This document shows, piece by piece, positions 40,152-48,643 of a stretch of 64,000 nt of DNA (position 1 is its first letter; the number at the start of each line of letters is the position of its first letter). The DNA is taken from the NCBI RefSeq assembly GCF_959029255.1, contig NZ_CAUFUE010000011.1:80385-144384 (forward strand), in the 5' to 3' direction. The stretch comes from an uncultured Bacteroides sp. (lineage in GTDB: Bacteria > Bacteroidota > Bacteroidia > Bacteroidales > Bacteroidaceae). The notes under the pieces were generated by a model. It was not told where the DNA came from. It did no database searches and worked only from the letters and a program-made list of their open reading frames with translations. The position numbers were made by a program, and so were the translations under genes.

Positions 40152-40305
40152 TTGAAGGTGTGTCAAAATACGCTTGAAGATTTCTTTTAGGCACGGATTA
40201 CGCGGATTTCACGGAAAAAGAATGAAGAGAAGCCGTGAAATCCGCGTAATCCGTGCCTAAAAAGAAACAAATAGTAAGCGAATCTCTGTTTTGACACGCC
40301 TTCAA
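40152..40305. repeat. Nested palindromic repeat, family 2 (GGCACGGATTACGCGG)
   Basis: Inner perfect 28-bp arms at 40187-40214 and 40233-40260 with an 18-base loop; outer arms 40152-40168 and 40289-40305 match at 16 of 17 positions. It lies between the convergent aquaporin and DMT genes. A shorter relative is at 55609-55674. Confidence 0.8.
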
Positions 40306-40329
40306 TTTATGATGATACTAAAAGTCGGT

Positions 40330-41241
40330 TTATTTCTTAGTACCGAAATACCTGGCAATATCCGCTCCCTTGAAATAAATAATCAGTGAGCAGACGATGA
40401 TTATCATACCTGCCACGGTGCTGAAGGTGGGATATTCGCCTGCCAGCATCATCCAGCTTAGAATAGCGCCGAGTATCGGGTTGATGAGACGGCACATATT
40501 GATATCACTGACTTTGGCTCCCTTGCTTTGGAGTGCCATGAACCAGAAACTGAAAGCAAAAACGGATATAAAAACGAGGATTCCGAGACTGACATAGAAC
40601 CCGGCAGGCTTTCCGATGAAAGAGTGGTAACCTTCCGTGCCAAGTCCGACAACATAGATGAGGACGCCACCGAAAAACATCTGTACGGCATTCAGGAAAA
40701 TGGGGTTTACTTTCCCTTTATCTTCGGACACGGAGATGGCGGAATATCCCTGGAAGACAATACTCAGAAGCAACAGAACAATACCTGTGATGCCTTTCCA
40801 ATCCAAAGGTTTGCCGTCACTTCCCATTCCCACAATAAGTAGCAACCCTACGAGACTGACGATGAGACTGACTATCTTGTGACCGTTCAGTTTGTCGTCA
40901 CTTGCCAGCAGGTGCGCCAGCAGGACATTGATGAGTGGGGTCATCCCCATGATGATGGAGGATATGGCTCCGCTGACAAAATCCACACCAAAATAAAAAG
41001 CGGTGTAGCCCATGAACATGTTAATGAAAATCAGGTTGAGGAATAATTTGCCGTGCTGTTTGATTTCCTTCCACATCCCTTTGTGCCAGGTATAGGCGAA
41101 CAACAAAATACCCACGCTGATGAAACGGATACCCGCAAAGTTCATCGGGGTAAAGTCATAACTCAGTCCTTGCTTGATAAACGGGTTGACAATAGCCCAT
41201 AGTACAGACGCCAATATTGCGTATAAAAGTCCTTTTTTCAT
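40330..41241 (-). CDS. DMT-superfamily (EamA) transporter
   Basis: A 303-residue inner-membrane protein with ten helices in two EamA repeats (about 4-135 and 150-290). Signs: N-terminal LLYAILASVLWAIVNPFIKQ, FTPMNFAGIRFISVGILLF, and second-half SVFAFSFWFMALQSKGAKVSDINMCRLINPILGAILSWM, the usual late EamA segment. Probably exports or imports a small metabolite. A minus-strand -7 box TATCTTTG lies at 41274-41281. Confidence 0.9.
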   Translation of the reverse strand: MKKGLLYAILASVLWAIVNPFIKQGLSYDFTPMNFAGIRFISVGILLFAYTWHKGMWKEIKQHGKLFLNLIFINMFMGYTAFYFGVDFVSGAISSIIMGMTPLINVLLAHLLASDDKLNGHKIVSLIVSLVGLLLIVGMGSDGKPLDWKGITGIVLLLLSIVFQGYSAISVSEDKGKVNPIFLNAVQMFFGGVLIYVVGLGTEGYHSFIGKPAGFYVSLGILVFISVFAFSFWFMALQSKGAKVSDINMCRLINPILGAILSWMMLAGEYPTFSTVAGMIIIVCSLIIYFKGADIARYFGTKK

Positions 41242-41273
41242 ATTTATTGATAGTAGTTTTGCAAAATGAACTG

Positions 41274-41281
41274 CAAAGATA
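41274..41281 (-). promoter_or_regulatory. -7 box for the DMT transporter
   Basis: TATCTTTG on the minus strand, 33 bases before the start; no clear -33 partner. Confidence 0.55.
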
Positions 41282-41317
41282 CGTCTTTCTCATGAAAAAG
41301 GTGCTTTTTCTCGTAAA

Positions 41318-42091
41318 TTAGAAGTTAAGCCATTGCTTGAAGGTGGAAAGCTTTTCTTCACTGATGGTTATTTTACCCTTGAACGGCGGACGGACGGTGA
41401 CGGATAGTTTTCCGTTAAAGTAGGGTTCGGCATGGTCTATGGCGTCGATGCAAAGAATGATTTGCCGGTTGGCGCGGAAGAAACGGTCAGGATCGAGCTG
41501 TTCCATCAGTTTGTTGAGGGAAAGGTCGATGATGTGTTCCTGATTAGTGCGGGTAACGGCAAAGGTCACTTTATTCTCGGAATAGAAGTAGGCGATGTCG
41601 CTTACTTGCAAAGACCAGAAACGATCTACTCCATAGATGAGGAAGCGGGTACGGTATTGCTTCTCCTTGGATTGCAACGCTTCCAGAAGGACGGGCAGGT
41701 ATTCATCGGGATGAATACTGCTTTTCTCTTGCAGGCTTTCGTATTTCAGGATGGCGTCAGACAGCCGTTGTTCGTCTACGGGTTTCAGTATATAATCGAT
41801 ACTGTTGACTGTAAAAGCACGAACGGCATACTGGTCGTAGGCGGTGGTAAAGATAATGGCAGAACCGGGATGTGCCGCAGAAAGGAAATCAAATGAGTTT
41901 CCGTCGGCAAGCTGGATATCCAGGAAAATGAGGTCGGGATGGGGGTGGGAGGCAAACCAGTCGATAGCTTCTTCCACACTGCCGGGTAAAGTGGTGATAT
42001 TCCACTCGGGACGTAAGCGGGCAACCATGGAGTGCAGCAAACGTGCTGCGGGCACTTCGTCTTCGATGATGACTACATTCAGTTTATTCAT
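41318..42091 (-). CDS. LytTR-family response regulator
   Basis: A 257-residue regulator. Receiver domain about 4-120 with acidic pair ED near 11-12, phospho-acceptor Asp in LIFLDIQL near 57 and Lys in LKPVD near 107; C-terminal LytTR DNA-binding domain about 150-255 (FYSENKVTFAVTRTNQEHIIDLSLNKLMEQLDPDRFFRANRQ is typical). Its start overlaps the end of the sensor kinase gene by eight bases. It forms the last gene of the RND efflux operon, so it may control that operon or respond to its substrate. Confidence 0.94.
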   Translation of the reverse strand: MNKLNVVIIEDEVPAARLLHSMVARLRPEWNITTLPGSVEEAIDWFASHPHPDLIFLDIQLADGNSFDFLSAAHPGSAIIFTTAYDQYAVRAFTVNSIDYILKPVDEQRLSDAILKYESLQEKSSIHPDEYLPVLLEALQSKEKQYRTRFLIYGVDRFWSLQVSDIAYFYSENKVTFAVTRTNQEHIIDLSLNKLMEQLDPDRFFRANRQIILCIDAIDHAEPYFNGKLSVTVRPPFKGKITISEEKLSTFKQWLNF

Positions 42092-43115
42092 ATAATAAAG
42101 GCACTTTTACGGTAAATATTCCGGTCTCGTTTTCAATGATTATGTCTTTACCGGACATCAGTTTACAACGTTTGGCAAGGTTTCCCAGACCTACCCCTGA
42201 AGAAACTACACTCTTCTTGGGATGTATGGGGTTACTGACTATCAGGTACTCGTTTTCAATGTGGATAGTGATAGTCATCGGTTTGCTTTGTGTGATTGAA
42301 TTATGCTTAATGACATTCTCCACCAATAATTGCAGGGTGAGGGGCGGCAACATGCTGTCCGTATATGGGGCCGGGATATCACTTTGGCAAGTAAGACAAT
42401 TGCCCAAACGCACTTCGTGCAGGAAAAGGTAGGAACGCATAAACTCCATTTCTTCGGTAAGGGTAACTAGAGTTTTATCCTGGCATTGCAATACGTAGCG
42501 GTAAACGCTGGACAGATGTTTGGTGAAATGTACGGCATTGGTGGGATTGTACTCTATCTCGGCAATAAGCGTGTTCAGGCTATTGAACAAAAAATGCGGG
42601 TTCAACTGGTTTTGCAGGGCAGTGTATCGGGCGGCATCGTTTTCAGATTGCAACAGGGCGGTCTTTTGTTGCAATCGCAAAGTACTCTGAATGGAGCGGT
42701 TAGCAAGCAGCAGTCCCAGTATGACCAGCTCTACCAGCCATACTACTATCAGCAATCGCCATCCGTTGTTGGGAAAAAGAAAAGGTTCCGATGCTCCTGC
42801 CAGTATTTTGGCACACACAAGCAGGCTGTAGTTCAGCAGCAGGAACAAGAGCATCACAGCCAAATAAATGGCAGGTATTTTCCACCGGGAACGGAGATTT
42901 ACGGCATATTGCGTGTTGACCCATGAACTGAGACGCAGCATGGCGTAACCCAATACATTGAATGCCAAAATAAAGAATATGAATGCGCCACGCGAATAAA
43001 GCGCATTGGCAATACGGGGAGCCAGGTTGGTATAGTTCACCAACAGGAAGTAGGAGAAAGCTCCCAATCCTGAAAACAAGATACCGTATATCAAATTACT
43101 CCATTTCATATTCAT
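42084..43115 (-). CDS. LytS/YehU-type sensor histidine kinase
   Basis: A 343-residue membrane kinase. About four helices (residues 8-140), a short coiled-coil, then the HisKA_7TM-type His_kinase domain with the phospho-acceptor His in LNPHFLFNSLNTL near 190, and an ATPase part with VENVIKHNSI near 262 and VGLGNLAKRCKLM near 310. The start is ATG 43115, preceded by a purine-rich ribosome site; the frame extends to a TTG at 43133. It is coupled to the downstream LytTR regulator and lies 40 bases after the TolC-like gene. Confidence 0.93.
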   Translation of the reverse strand: MNMKWSNLIYGILFSGLGAFSYFLLVNYTNLAPRIANALYSRGAFIFFILAFNVLGYAMLRLSSWVNTQYAVNLRSRWKIPAIYLAVMLLFLLLNYSLLVCAKILAGASEPFLFPNNGWRLLIVVWLVELVILGLLLANRSIQSTLRLQQKTALLQSENDAARYTALQNQLNPHFLFNSLNTLIAEIEYNPTNAVHFTKHLSSVYRYVLQCQDKTLVTLTEEMEFMRSYLFLHEVRLGNCLTCQSDIPAPYTDSMLPPLTLQLLVENVIKHNSITQSKPMTITIHIENEYLIVSNPIHPKKSVVSSGVGLGNLAKRCKLMSGKDIIIENETGIFTVKVPLLYE

Positions 43116-43155
43116 TCTTCTTTCTTCTGGCAAATCTATAACATTTTGCTGAATA

Positions 43156-44442
43156 TCAGTACTTATGTAAAGCTTTTATTAAGTCGGAATAGTATCCTTG
43201 TGCAGAAACTTTGGCTTGTACATAGTTTATTTGTGATGCCTGACGGTAGGTTTGCGCCTCAATGACATCGATGACGGATGTTTTTCCTTCTTCATATCGC
43301 TCCAGGGCTTTCCGTTCATTTTCACGGGCTTTCTCCAGTGAATTTCCGGTAAGGGAAACCTGCGATAGGGCTTGTGACAAGGAAGTATGTGCAGTTTGCA
43401 CTTCCAGATTTACGTTGTCGGTCACTTTGTTCAGGTAATCATTAGCCATACCTGCCTTCAAAGAAGAAGCACGTTTTTCATTGCGACGTTTCCCCCATTC
43501 GAAAAGAGGAACAGACAACTTGGCATAAACGGCATAATTGGGATCGAGGTCACTCTTGAAATTGTAACCCGGAGAAGAATAGCTGCCATCTACGCCGATG
43601 TAGAGCTGGGGCTTATACTTGGAGTCCGTAAGTTTTCCGGTACTTTCTGTTATTTTTATCTGGTCGTGCGCCATCATTATTTCGGGGCGGTTACTACCGT
43701 CCGCAAGTAATAAATCCTCAGACAGGGAGACGCTGGGAATGGTATCTTCTATCTGGGTTTCAGTTTTGAGTTCAACTCCTATCAGTGAGTTGAGCGCCAT
43801 GCGTCCGGTATCGAAATTGCTTTGCGCCTGCAATACCTGGTATTCGGCTTCATTCAATTTGACTTCCGCCATAAGCAGGTCTTGCGGGTCTACAAGTCCG
43901 ACCTCTACACGTTCGCGGATGGTTTTTACCAGTGAAGCTACGGAATTACGGTACTCTGTGGCGATACGGACTAGCTCATAACGGGCTACGGTGTTCCAGT
44001 ATTGCATATCGGTCTGGTAGCAAACGGATGACTGGAGCAGTTCAGCCTGATGTACGTTCATGGACTGTTGATACTTTGCCAAACGAATCGTCTCGAGGAT
44101 GCGTCCACCGGTATAGAGGGGTTGCATCAGTGAGAGAGAAGCGCCATATTTCATGTCGCGCCCTTCAAAGGTGAGGGGACGTTCAGCCTGGGGAAGGTTC
44201 AGGGTCAGTTCTATAGGATTTCCGGTGTATTGGAAATTGGCATCACCGGAGAGCTTGGGTTTTAAATCGGCTTTGGCAGATTTAATCAGTTCCATACTGG
44301 AGGCGATATTTTTGTCCGCAGCCTGCAAGTCGTGATTATAGTCCAGCGCCATGGTCCGGTACTTTTCCAGCAAAGAACTTTGCTGGGAAAATACGGACGG
44401 GACACACAAGAAAAAAACGAGTAAAGCGTATATCTGTTTCAT
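43156..44442 (-). CDS. TolC-family outer-membrane efflux protein
   Basis: A 428-residue outer-membrane channel of the tripartite pump. Signal peptide about 1-19; two OEP repeats with long alpha-helical stretches (about 30-210 and 225-425), ending with QTYRQASQINYVQAKVSAQGYYSDLIKAL. The gene follows the RND permease gene by two bases. It would connect the RND pump and adaptor to the outside. Confidence 0.93.
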   Translation of the reverse strand: MKQIYALLVFFLCVPSVFSQQSSLLEKYRTMALDYNHDLQAADKNIASSMELIKSAKADLKPKLSGDANFQYTGNPIELTLNLPQAERPLTFEGRDMKYGASLSLMQPLYTGGRILETIRLAKYQQSMNVHQAELLQSSVCYQTDMQYWNTVARYELVRIATEYRNSVASLVKTIRERVEVGLVDPQDLLMAEVKLNEAEYQVLQAQSNFDTGRMALNSLIGVELKTETQIEDTIPSVSLSEDLLLADGSNRPEIMMAHDQIKITESTGKLTDSKYKPQLYIGVDGSYSSPGYNFKSDLDPNYAVYAKLSVPLFEWGKRRNEKRASSLKAGMANDYLNKVTDNVNLEVQTAHTSLSQALSQVSLTGNSLEKARENERKALERYEEGKTSVIDVIEAQTYRQASQINYVQAKVSAQGYYSDLIKALHKY

Positions 44443-44444
44443 AC

Positions 44445-47400
44445 CTATTTTATTTTTACTTTATAGAATAAGACGTATAATGCCGGGGTGACGAATAGGG
44501 TCAGCAGTGTGGCAAATGTAAGTCCGAAGATGATGGTAGCCGCCATGCCTCCGAAAGCGATGTCGAAGAGTAGGGGTACCATACCCAGGATGGTAGTGGT
44601 GGCTGCCATCAGTACCGGGCGGGTACGTGAAACGGTGGCTTCTACTACTGCTATGTAAGGCACCACTCCTTCACGGCGCTGTGTGTTGATTTCATCTATC
44701 AATACGATTACGTTTTTTATAATCATGCCGAGCAGTCCCAGCCATCCGGCTATGGGGAAGAAACCAAAGTCGAACCCGGTGAGTAACATGCCGATGGCGA
44801 TGCCGATAAGTGACAACGGCAAGACACACAGGATAATGACCGGTTCGCGGAAGTTACCGAACAATGCTACCAGTATTACGATAAGCATGAGGAAAGCCAG
44901 CGGGAAGAACTTGGCGATAGCCTGCATGGCTTCGTTCTGGTCTTTGAACTGGGAATCCCAGAAAAAAGTATAGCCTTCGGGCAAGGTCATAGCTTCAATC
45001 TCCTTGCGGATTTCTCCGTGTACTTCTGCCATGGTATGTCCGGGTTTCACGCCGCACATGGCTGCCATACTGAGTTGTCGGTTGTAGGTACGCATTTGCG
45101 GAAATTCCCAACTCGTTTCGATGCGTTCCGTTACTTGTGACAATGGAGCGGAGCGTTCGCCGTTCCATACGGAGTAGTTGCCGAGGGAAGTGGCATCTGT
45201 AATGTCGTAGCCTTCGGATTTCAACAGGACGGGGACTTTCTTTTCATTGTCACGATAGATGCCGATTACCGTTCCGTCGCTGATGGACTTGACGGACTGC
45301 ATCATTTGCGCTTTGGTGATACCCAGTTCTCCGGCTTTTACGGGGTCGTAAACCGGACGCATCATCAATGACATGTTTCCCCATTCATTGCGGGCGTCCG
45401 CCACTTTGGGATTGCGGCGCATCATTTCAATGGCTTGTCCTACCAGTGAATCGAGCACAGCGGGATCAGGTCCCAGGAAACGGGCTTCGATGACAGCTTC
45501 CGTCAAGGGACTCAACTCAAATTTGTTTACCTTGATGAGCGGTTCGGGAAACTTCAGGCGGATAGAATCCTGCAACATTGCATTGAGCTGCCGTGATTGT
45601 TTGGAAGTATGGCATTTCACCAAGAGCTGTGCATAGTTGGATTGCGGTCCGAAGGCAACATTGGATAAATAGTAACGGGGAGGGGTTCTGCCTATATAGG
45701 TAGATACCATTTCCGTCTGTTCGTGTTGGCGGATATACTCTGCCATTTCTTCGGCTAACTTATCTGTTTTATCGATATTAGTGCCTTCAGGAAGCCATAC
45801 GTCCAAGGTGAAGTATTGTTTATCCAATGCCGGTACGAATACTTTCGGGATGAATTTGAAACTCCAGGCGGAGAGTACCAGCAATAGTATCAGGCAACCT
45901 ACGGTGGCATACCGGTATTTGATGACCTTATGCAGTGCATGGCGGAACATATTGTAGTATTTCCCGTCAAAAAGTGCGGCTTTGAGTTCTTCGGGCCGGG
46001 GACGACGTACGAACTCTTGGATGAAGAACGGGGTTTGTGTCAATGCAAATACCCAACTGAACATCAGGGAAACACCGATAACTACTACCAGTGAGGATAA
46101 CAGTTCGCCCGTGATGTGGGGAGAATAGTATATGGGCAGGAAGGTGAGTATGGCAATAACCGTTGCTGCCAGCAGGGGCAGTGCCGTGGAAGAACAGGCG
46201 CGCATGATGGCGACACGTTTCCTCATTCCCCGTTGCATATTGACTAAGGCGGAATCGGAGACAACGATGGCATTGTCTACCAACATACCCATAGCGATGA
46301 TGATAGCGGCAAGAGACATACGTTGCAGGGCGATATCTGTACAAAGCATCACAATCAAAGTGGCGAAGATAGAGAATACCAGACCACTACCTATCAGGAG
46401 CCCGTTTTTAAACCCGATGAAGAACAAAAGGATGGCGACAACGGTCAGGACGGAAATGATAAGATTGAGAATAAAGCCCTGGTTGGCTACCGCCGATTCA
46501 TAACCCTGGTCGTAAATGGAAGCGAGCGCGTAACCTTCGGGCATATCTTCGGATAATTGGTCTACACGTACTTTAACGGCTTCTGCCATATCTACAACAT
46601 TGCCGGTAGGCACGGTGGAAATAGCTATGCCTATAGCGGACTGCCCATTGATGCGCATCAGGTTGGAGGCAGGAGTCTGGTAACTTTCTTCAATCTGTGC
46701 GATGTCTGCCAGACGGAAGTGCTCGCCAGTATGCGATACGATGGTCAGGTTCCGGATATCATCCGGTGAATAGAAGTTTCCCGTAGACTCTATGCGGATA
46801 CGATTAGAACCCGCATCCACTCCTCCGGCGTCCACAACTTTGTTCTGGGCTTCAAAGGCATGGGCGATATCAGCAGTAGTGATGCCGCTACGTGCCATGA
46901 CGGAGGGACTGATGGAAATATCAATCGTAGGTGTCTGAGTTCCGTATATTTCGACCTTCGCAACATCTTTAACTTTCAGAAGTTCGTTTTTAATGATTTT
47001 TGCCTGGTCTTCCAGTTCACGATAGGTGTGTCCGTTTCCCGTCAGTCCGTAGAATACACCCAGTACGTCGCCAAAGTCGTCATTGACAACGGAGGGACCT
47101 GCCCCGGCGGGTAATTTACCTTGGACATCGTTCACCTTCCGGCGCAGTTTGTCCCACAGTTGTTGCATTTCGTCGGCACGGATTTCTTTCTTTACGTAGA
47201 CGGTAATCTTTGACAGTCCGGCACGGTTCTCCGTTTTAAGATAATAGAGTTCACCGAGGGATTGGATGGATTCTTCGAGAACATCCGTTACTTGTGACTG
47301 CACTTCGGAGGGAGAAGCACCCGGATAGGGCGTAAGTACCAATGCTTGCTTGATGGTGAAAGGGGCATCTTCCAGTTTGCCCATCTTGATGTACGAAAAC

Positions 47401-47477
47401 AGCCCTCCTGCCAAGACTAATGTCAGTAGCAGGATGGTGACTGCTTTCTTCTGTAAGAAGTATTTAACCAGCTTCAT
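44445..47477 (-). CDS. RND efflux permease (AcrB/HAE family)
   Basis: A 1010-residue proton-driven inner-membrane transporter, slightly shorter than AcrB. About twelve helices; N-terminal helix near 12-30, large periplasmic loops about 35-330 and 550-845. Proton-relay acids appear in MLVDNAIVVSDSAL near 400, and GWLGLLGMIIKNVIVLIDEIN near 910 is the usual second signature. It overlaps the adaptor gene by four bases. Divergence from AcrB (GFKNGLLIGSGLVFS) resembles the Bacteroides HAE-type pumps with unknown substrate. Confidence 0.94.
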   Translation of the reverse strand: MKLVKYFLQKKAVTILLLTLVLAGGLFSYIKMGKLEDAPFTIKQALVLTPYPGASPSEVQSQVTDVLEESIQSLGELYYLKTENRAGLSKITVYVKKEIRADEMQQLWDKLRRKVNDVQGKLPAGAGPSVVNDDFGDVLGVFYGLTGNGHTYRELEDQAKIIKNELLKVKDVAKVEIYGTQTPTIDISISPSVMARSGITTADIAHAFEAQNKVVDAGGVDAGSNRIRIESTGNFYSPDDIRNLTIVSHTGEHFRLADIAQIEESYQTPASNLMRINGQSAIGIAISTVPTGNVVDMAEAVKVRVDQLSEDMPEGYALASIYDQGYESAVANQGFILNLIISVLTVVAILLFFIGFKNGLLIGSGLVFSIFATLIVMLCTDIALQRMSLAAIIIAMGMLVDNAIVVSDSALVNMQRGMRKRVAIMRACSSTALPLLAATVIAILTFLPIYYSPHITGELLSSLVVVIGVSLMFSWVFALTQTPFFIQEFVRRPRPEELKAALFDGKYYNMFRHALHKVIKYRYATVGCLILLLVLSAWSFKFIPKVFVPALDKQYFTLDVWLPEGTNIDKTDKLAEEMAEYIRQHEQTEMVSTYIGRTPPRYYLSNVAFGPQSNYAQLLVKCHTSKQSRQLNAMLQDSIRLKFPEPLIKVNKFELSPLTEAVIEARFLGPDPAVLDSLVGQAIEMMRRNPKVADARNEWGNMSLMMRPVYDPVKAGELGITKAQMMQSVKSISDGTVIGIYRDNEKKVPVLLKSEGYDITDATSLGNYSVWNGERSAPLSQVTERIETSWEFPQMRTYNRQLSMAAMCGVKPGHTMAEVHGEIRKEIEAMTLPEGYTFFWDSQFKDQNEAMQAIAKFFPLAFLMLIVILVALFGNFREPVIILCVLPLSLIGIAIGMLLTGFDFGFFPIAGWLGLLGMIIKNVIVLIDEINTQRREGVVPYIAVVEATVSRTRPVLMAATTTILGMVPLLFDIAFGGMAATIIFGLTFATLLTLFVTPALYVLFYKVKIK

Positions 47478-48526
47478 GAGTTCTTCTGTTTAGTAAGGAT
47501 GGTTACTTTCGTACCGTCTGATAAGAAGCGGAGCCCACTTGTAGCGATAGTTTCCCCTTCATTCAGACCGGTTGAGATTTTAGCTTTGCCGTCCGGTAAA
47601 AGTTTATCGATGGTCACTTTTCTGCGCTCGGCTTGTGCGTTGGGGGTAATTACCCAAACGTAGTCCCCTTCTGAAGGACGGTGGGAGAGTGCTGCCTGGG
47701 GGATGCAGACCCCGGTGGCACTCTCTGTTTGCGGTATATTCAGCATCGCTTTGCCGGACATGCCTGCCAGCAGTCCACCGTCTTCATTGGGTAACATAGC
47801 TGTAAGCAGATATGAAAGATTATTGCGTGTAGTACCTTTGGATATCTCGATGATTTTTGCCCGGTAGGTTTTATCAGGCAGAGCATCAAAACGGATTTGT
47901 AAGCTGTCCAGTGAATGGGCAGCGTAAGCGATGTCCTGGGGGACATAGATTTCTATTCTTAGCTGATGAATATCTATCAGGGAAAGTATGGGCTGGGTAG
48001 CTTTGACGTCTTGGTATTTTTCGATATAGACTTCGCCTACGTATCCGCTAAAAGGCGCTGTCAGGCGGGTGTCTTCCAGTTCGTTGACAGCCGTTTCAAA
48101 AGCCATTTTGGCTGAAACATAGTCAGACTTGGCTTTCTCGTAGGCGCTGGCGGAGATGTTTTCTTTCTGATAGAGCACTTGGATACGTTCAAATTCAGCC
48201 TTGGCCTGATTATAGACAGCTTCAGCCCGTTCTTTTCTGATTTTGAAATCACGTGGATCTATTTCCGCAATGATATTGCCCCGGTTGTATTGGTTACCGG
48301 CGTATACGTCGAAATGGTCGATAGGGCCGCTAACCCTGAATGATAATTCGGACGTCCGGAACGGTTGGGCGATAAATGGAAATTCTTTTTGACTCTCCGG
48401 TTGGGAAGCAACGGCTTTGGTAGTATAGACCTGCAGGTCTTGTTCGCTTTTTGTGTCCTTGTTACTACAGGCGCCAAACACAAAAGCAAGGCCGGATAGT
48501 AGAATGAAATGGGCATTTGTTTTCAT
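47474..48526 (-). CDS. RND periplasmic adaptor (membrane fusion protein)
   Basis: A 350-residue lipoprotein (GLAFVFGACSNKD, lipidated Cys19). Barrel-sandwich halves at about 50-70 and 150-170 flank a coiled-coil hairpin (about 85-140: RAEAVYNQAKAEFERIQVLYQKENISASAYEKAKSD pattern), followed by beta-barrel and membrane-proximal domains. First gene of the five-gene operon adaptor, permease, TolC, kinase, regulator. Confidence 0.93.
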   Translation of the reverse strand: MKTNAHFILLSGLAFVFGACSNKDTKSEQDLQVYTTKAVASQPESQKEFPFIAQPFRTSELSFRVSGPIDHFDVYAGNQYNRGNIIAEIDPRDFKIRKERAEAVYNQAKAEFERIQVLYQKENISASAYEKAKSDYVSAKMAFETAVNELEDTRLTAPFSGYVGEVYIEKYQDVKATQPILSLIDIHQLRIEIYVPQDIAYAAHSLDSLQIRFDALPDKTYRAKIIEISKGTTRNNLSYLLTAMLPNEDGGLLAGMSGKAMLNIPQTESATGVCIPQAALSHRPSEGDYVWVITPNAQAERRKVTIDKLLPDGKAKISTGLNEGETIATSGLRFLSDGTKVTILTKQKNS

Positions 48527-48643
48527 ATCTCATTTTAATTTTCGCCAAAATTAGAGAGACTGTCCGAGTCTTACCGGAAAGAATCCTCTGAAACCGGAAA
48601 ACAAGAGACCCAAAAGGGCGAAATGAAATATGAAATACAAATA

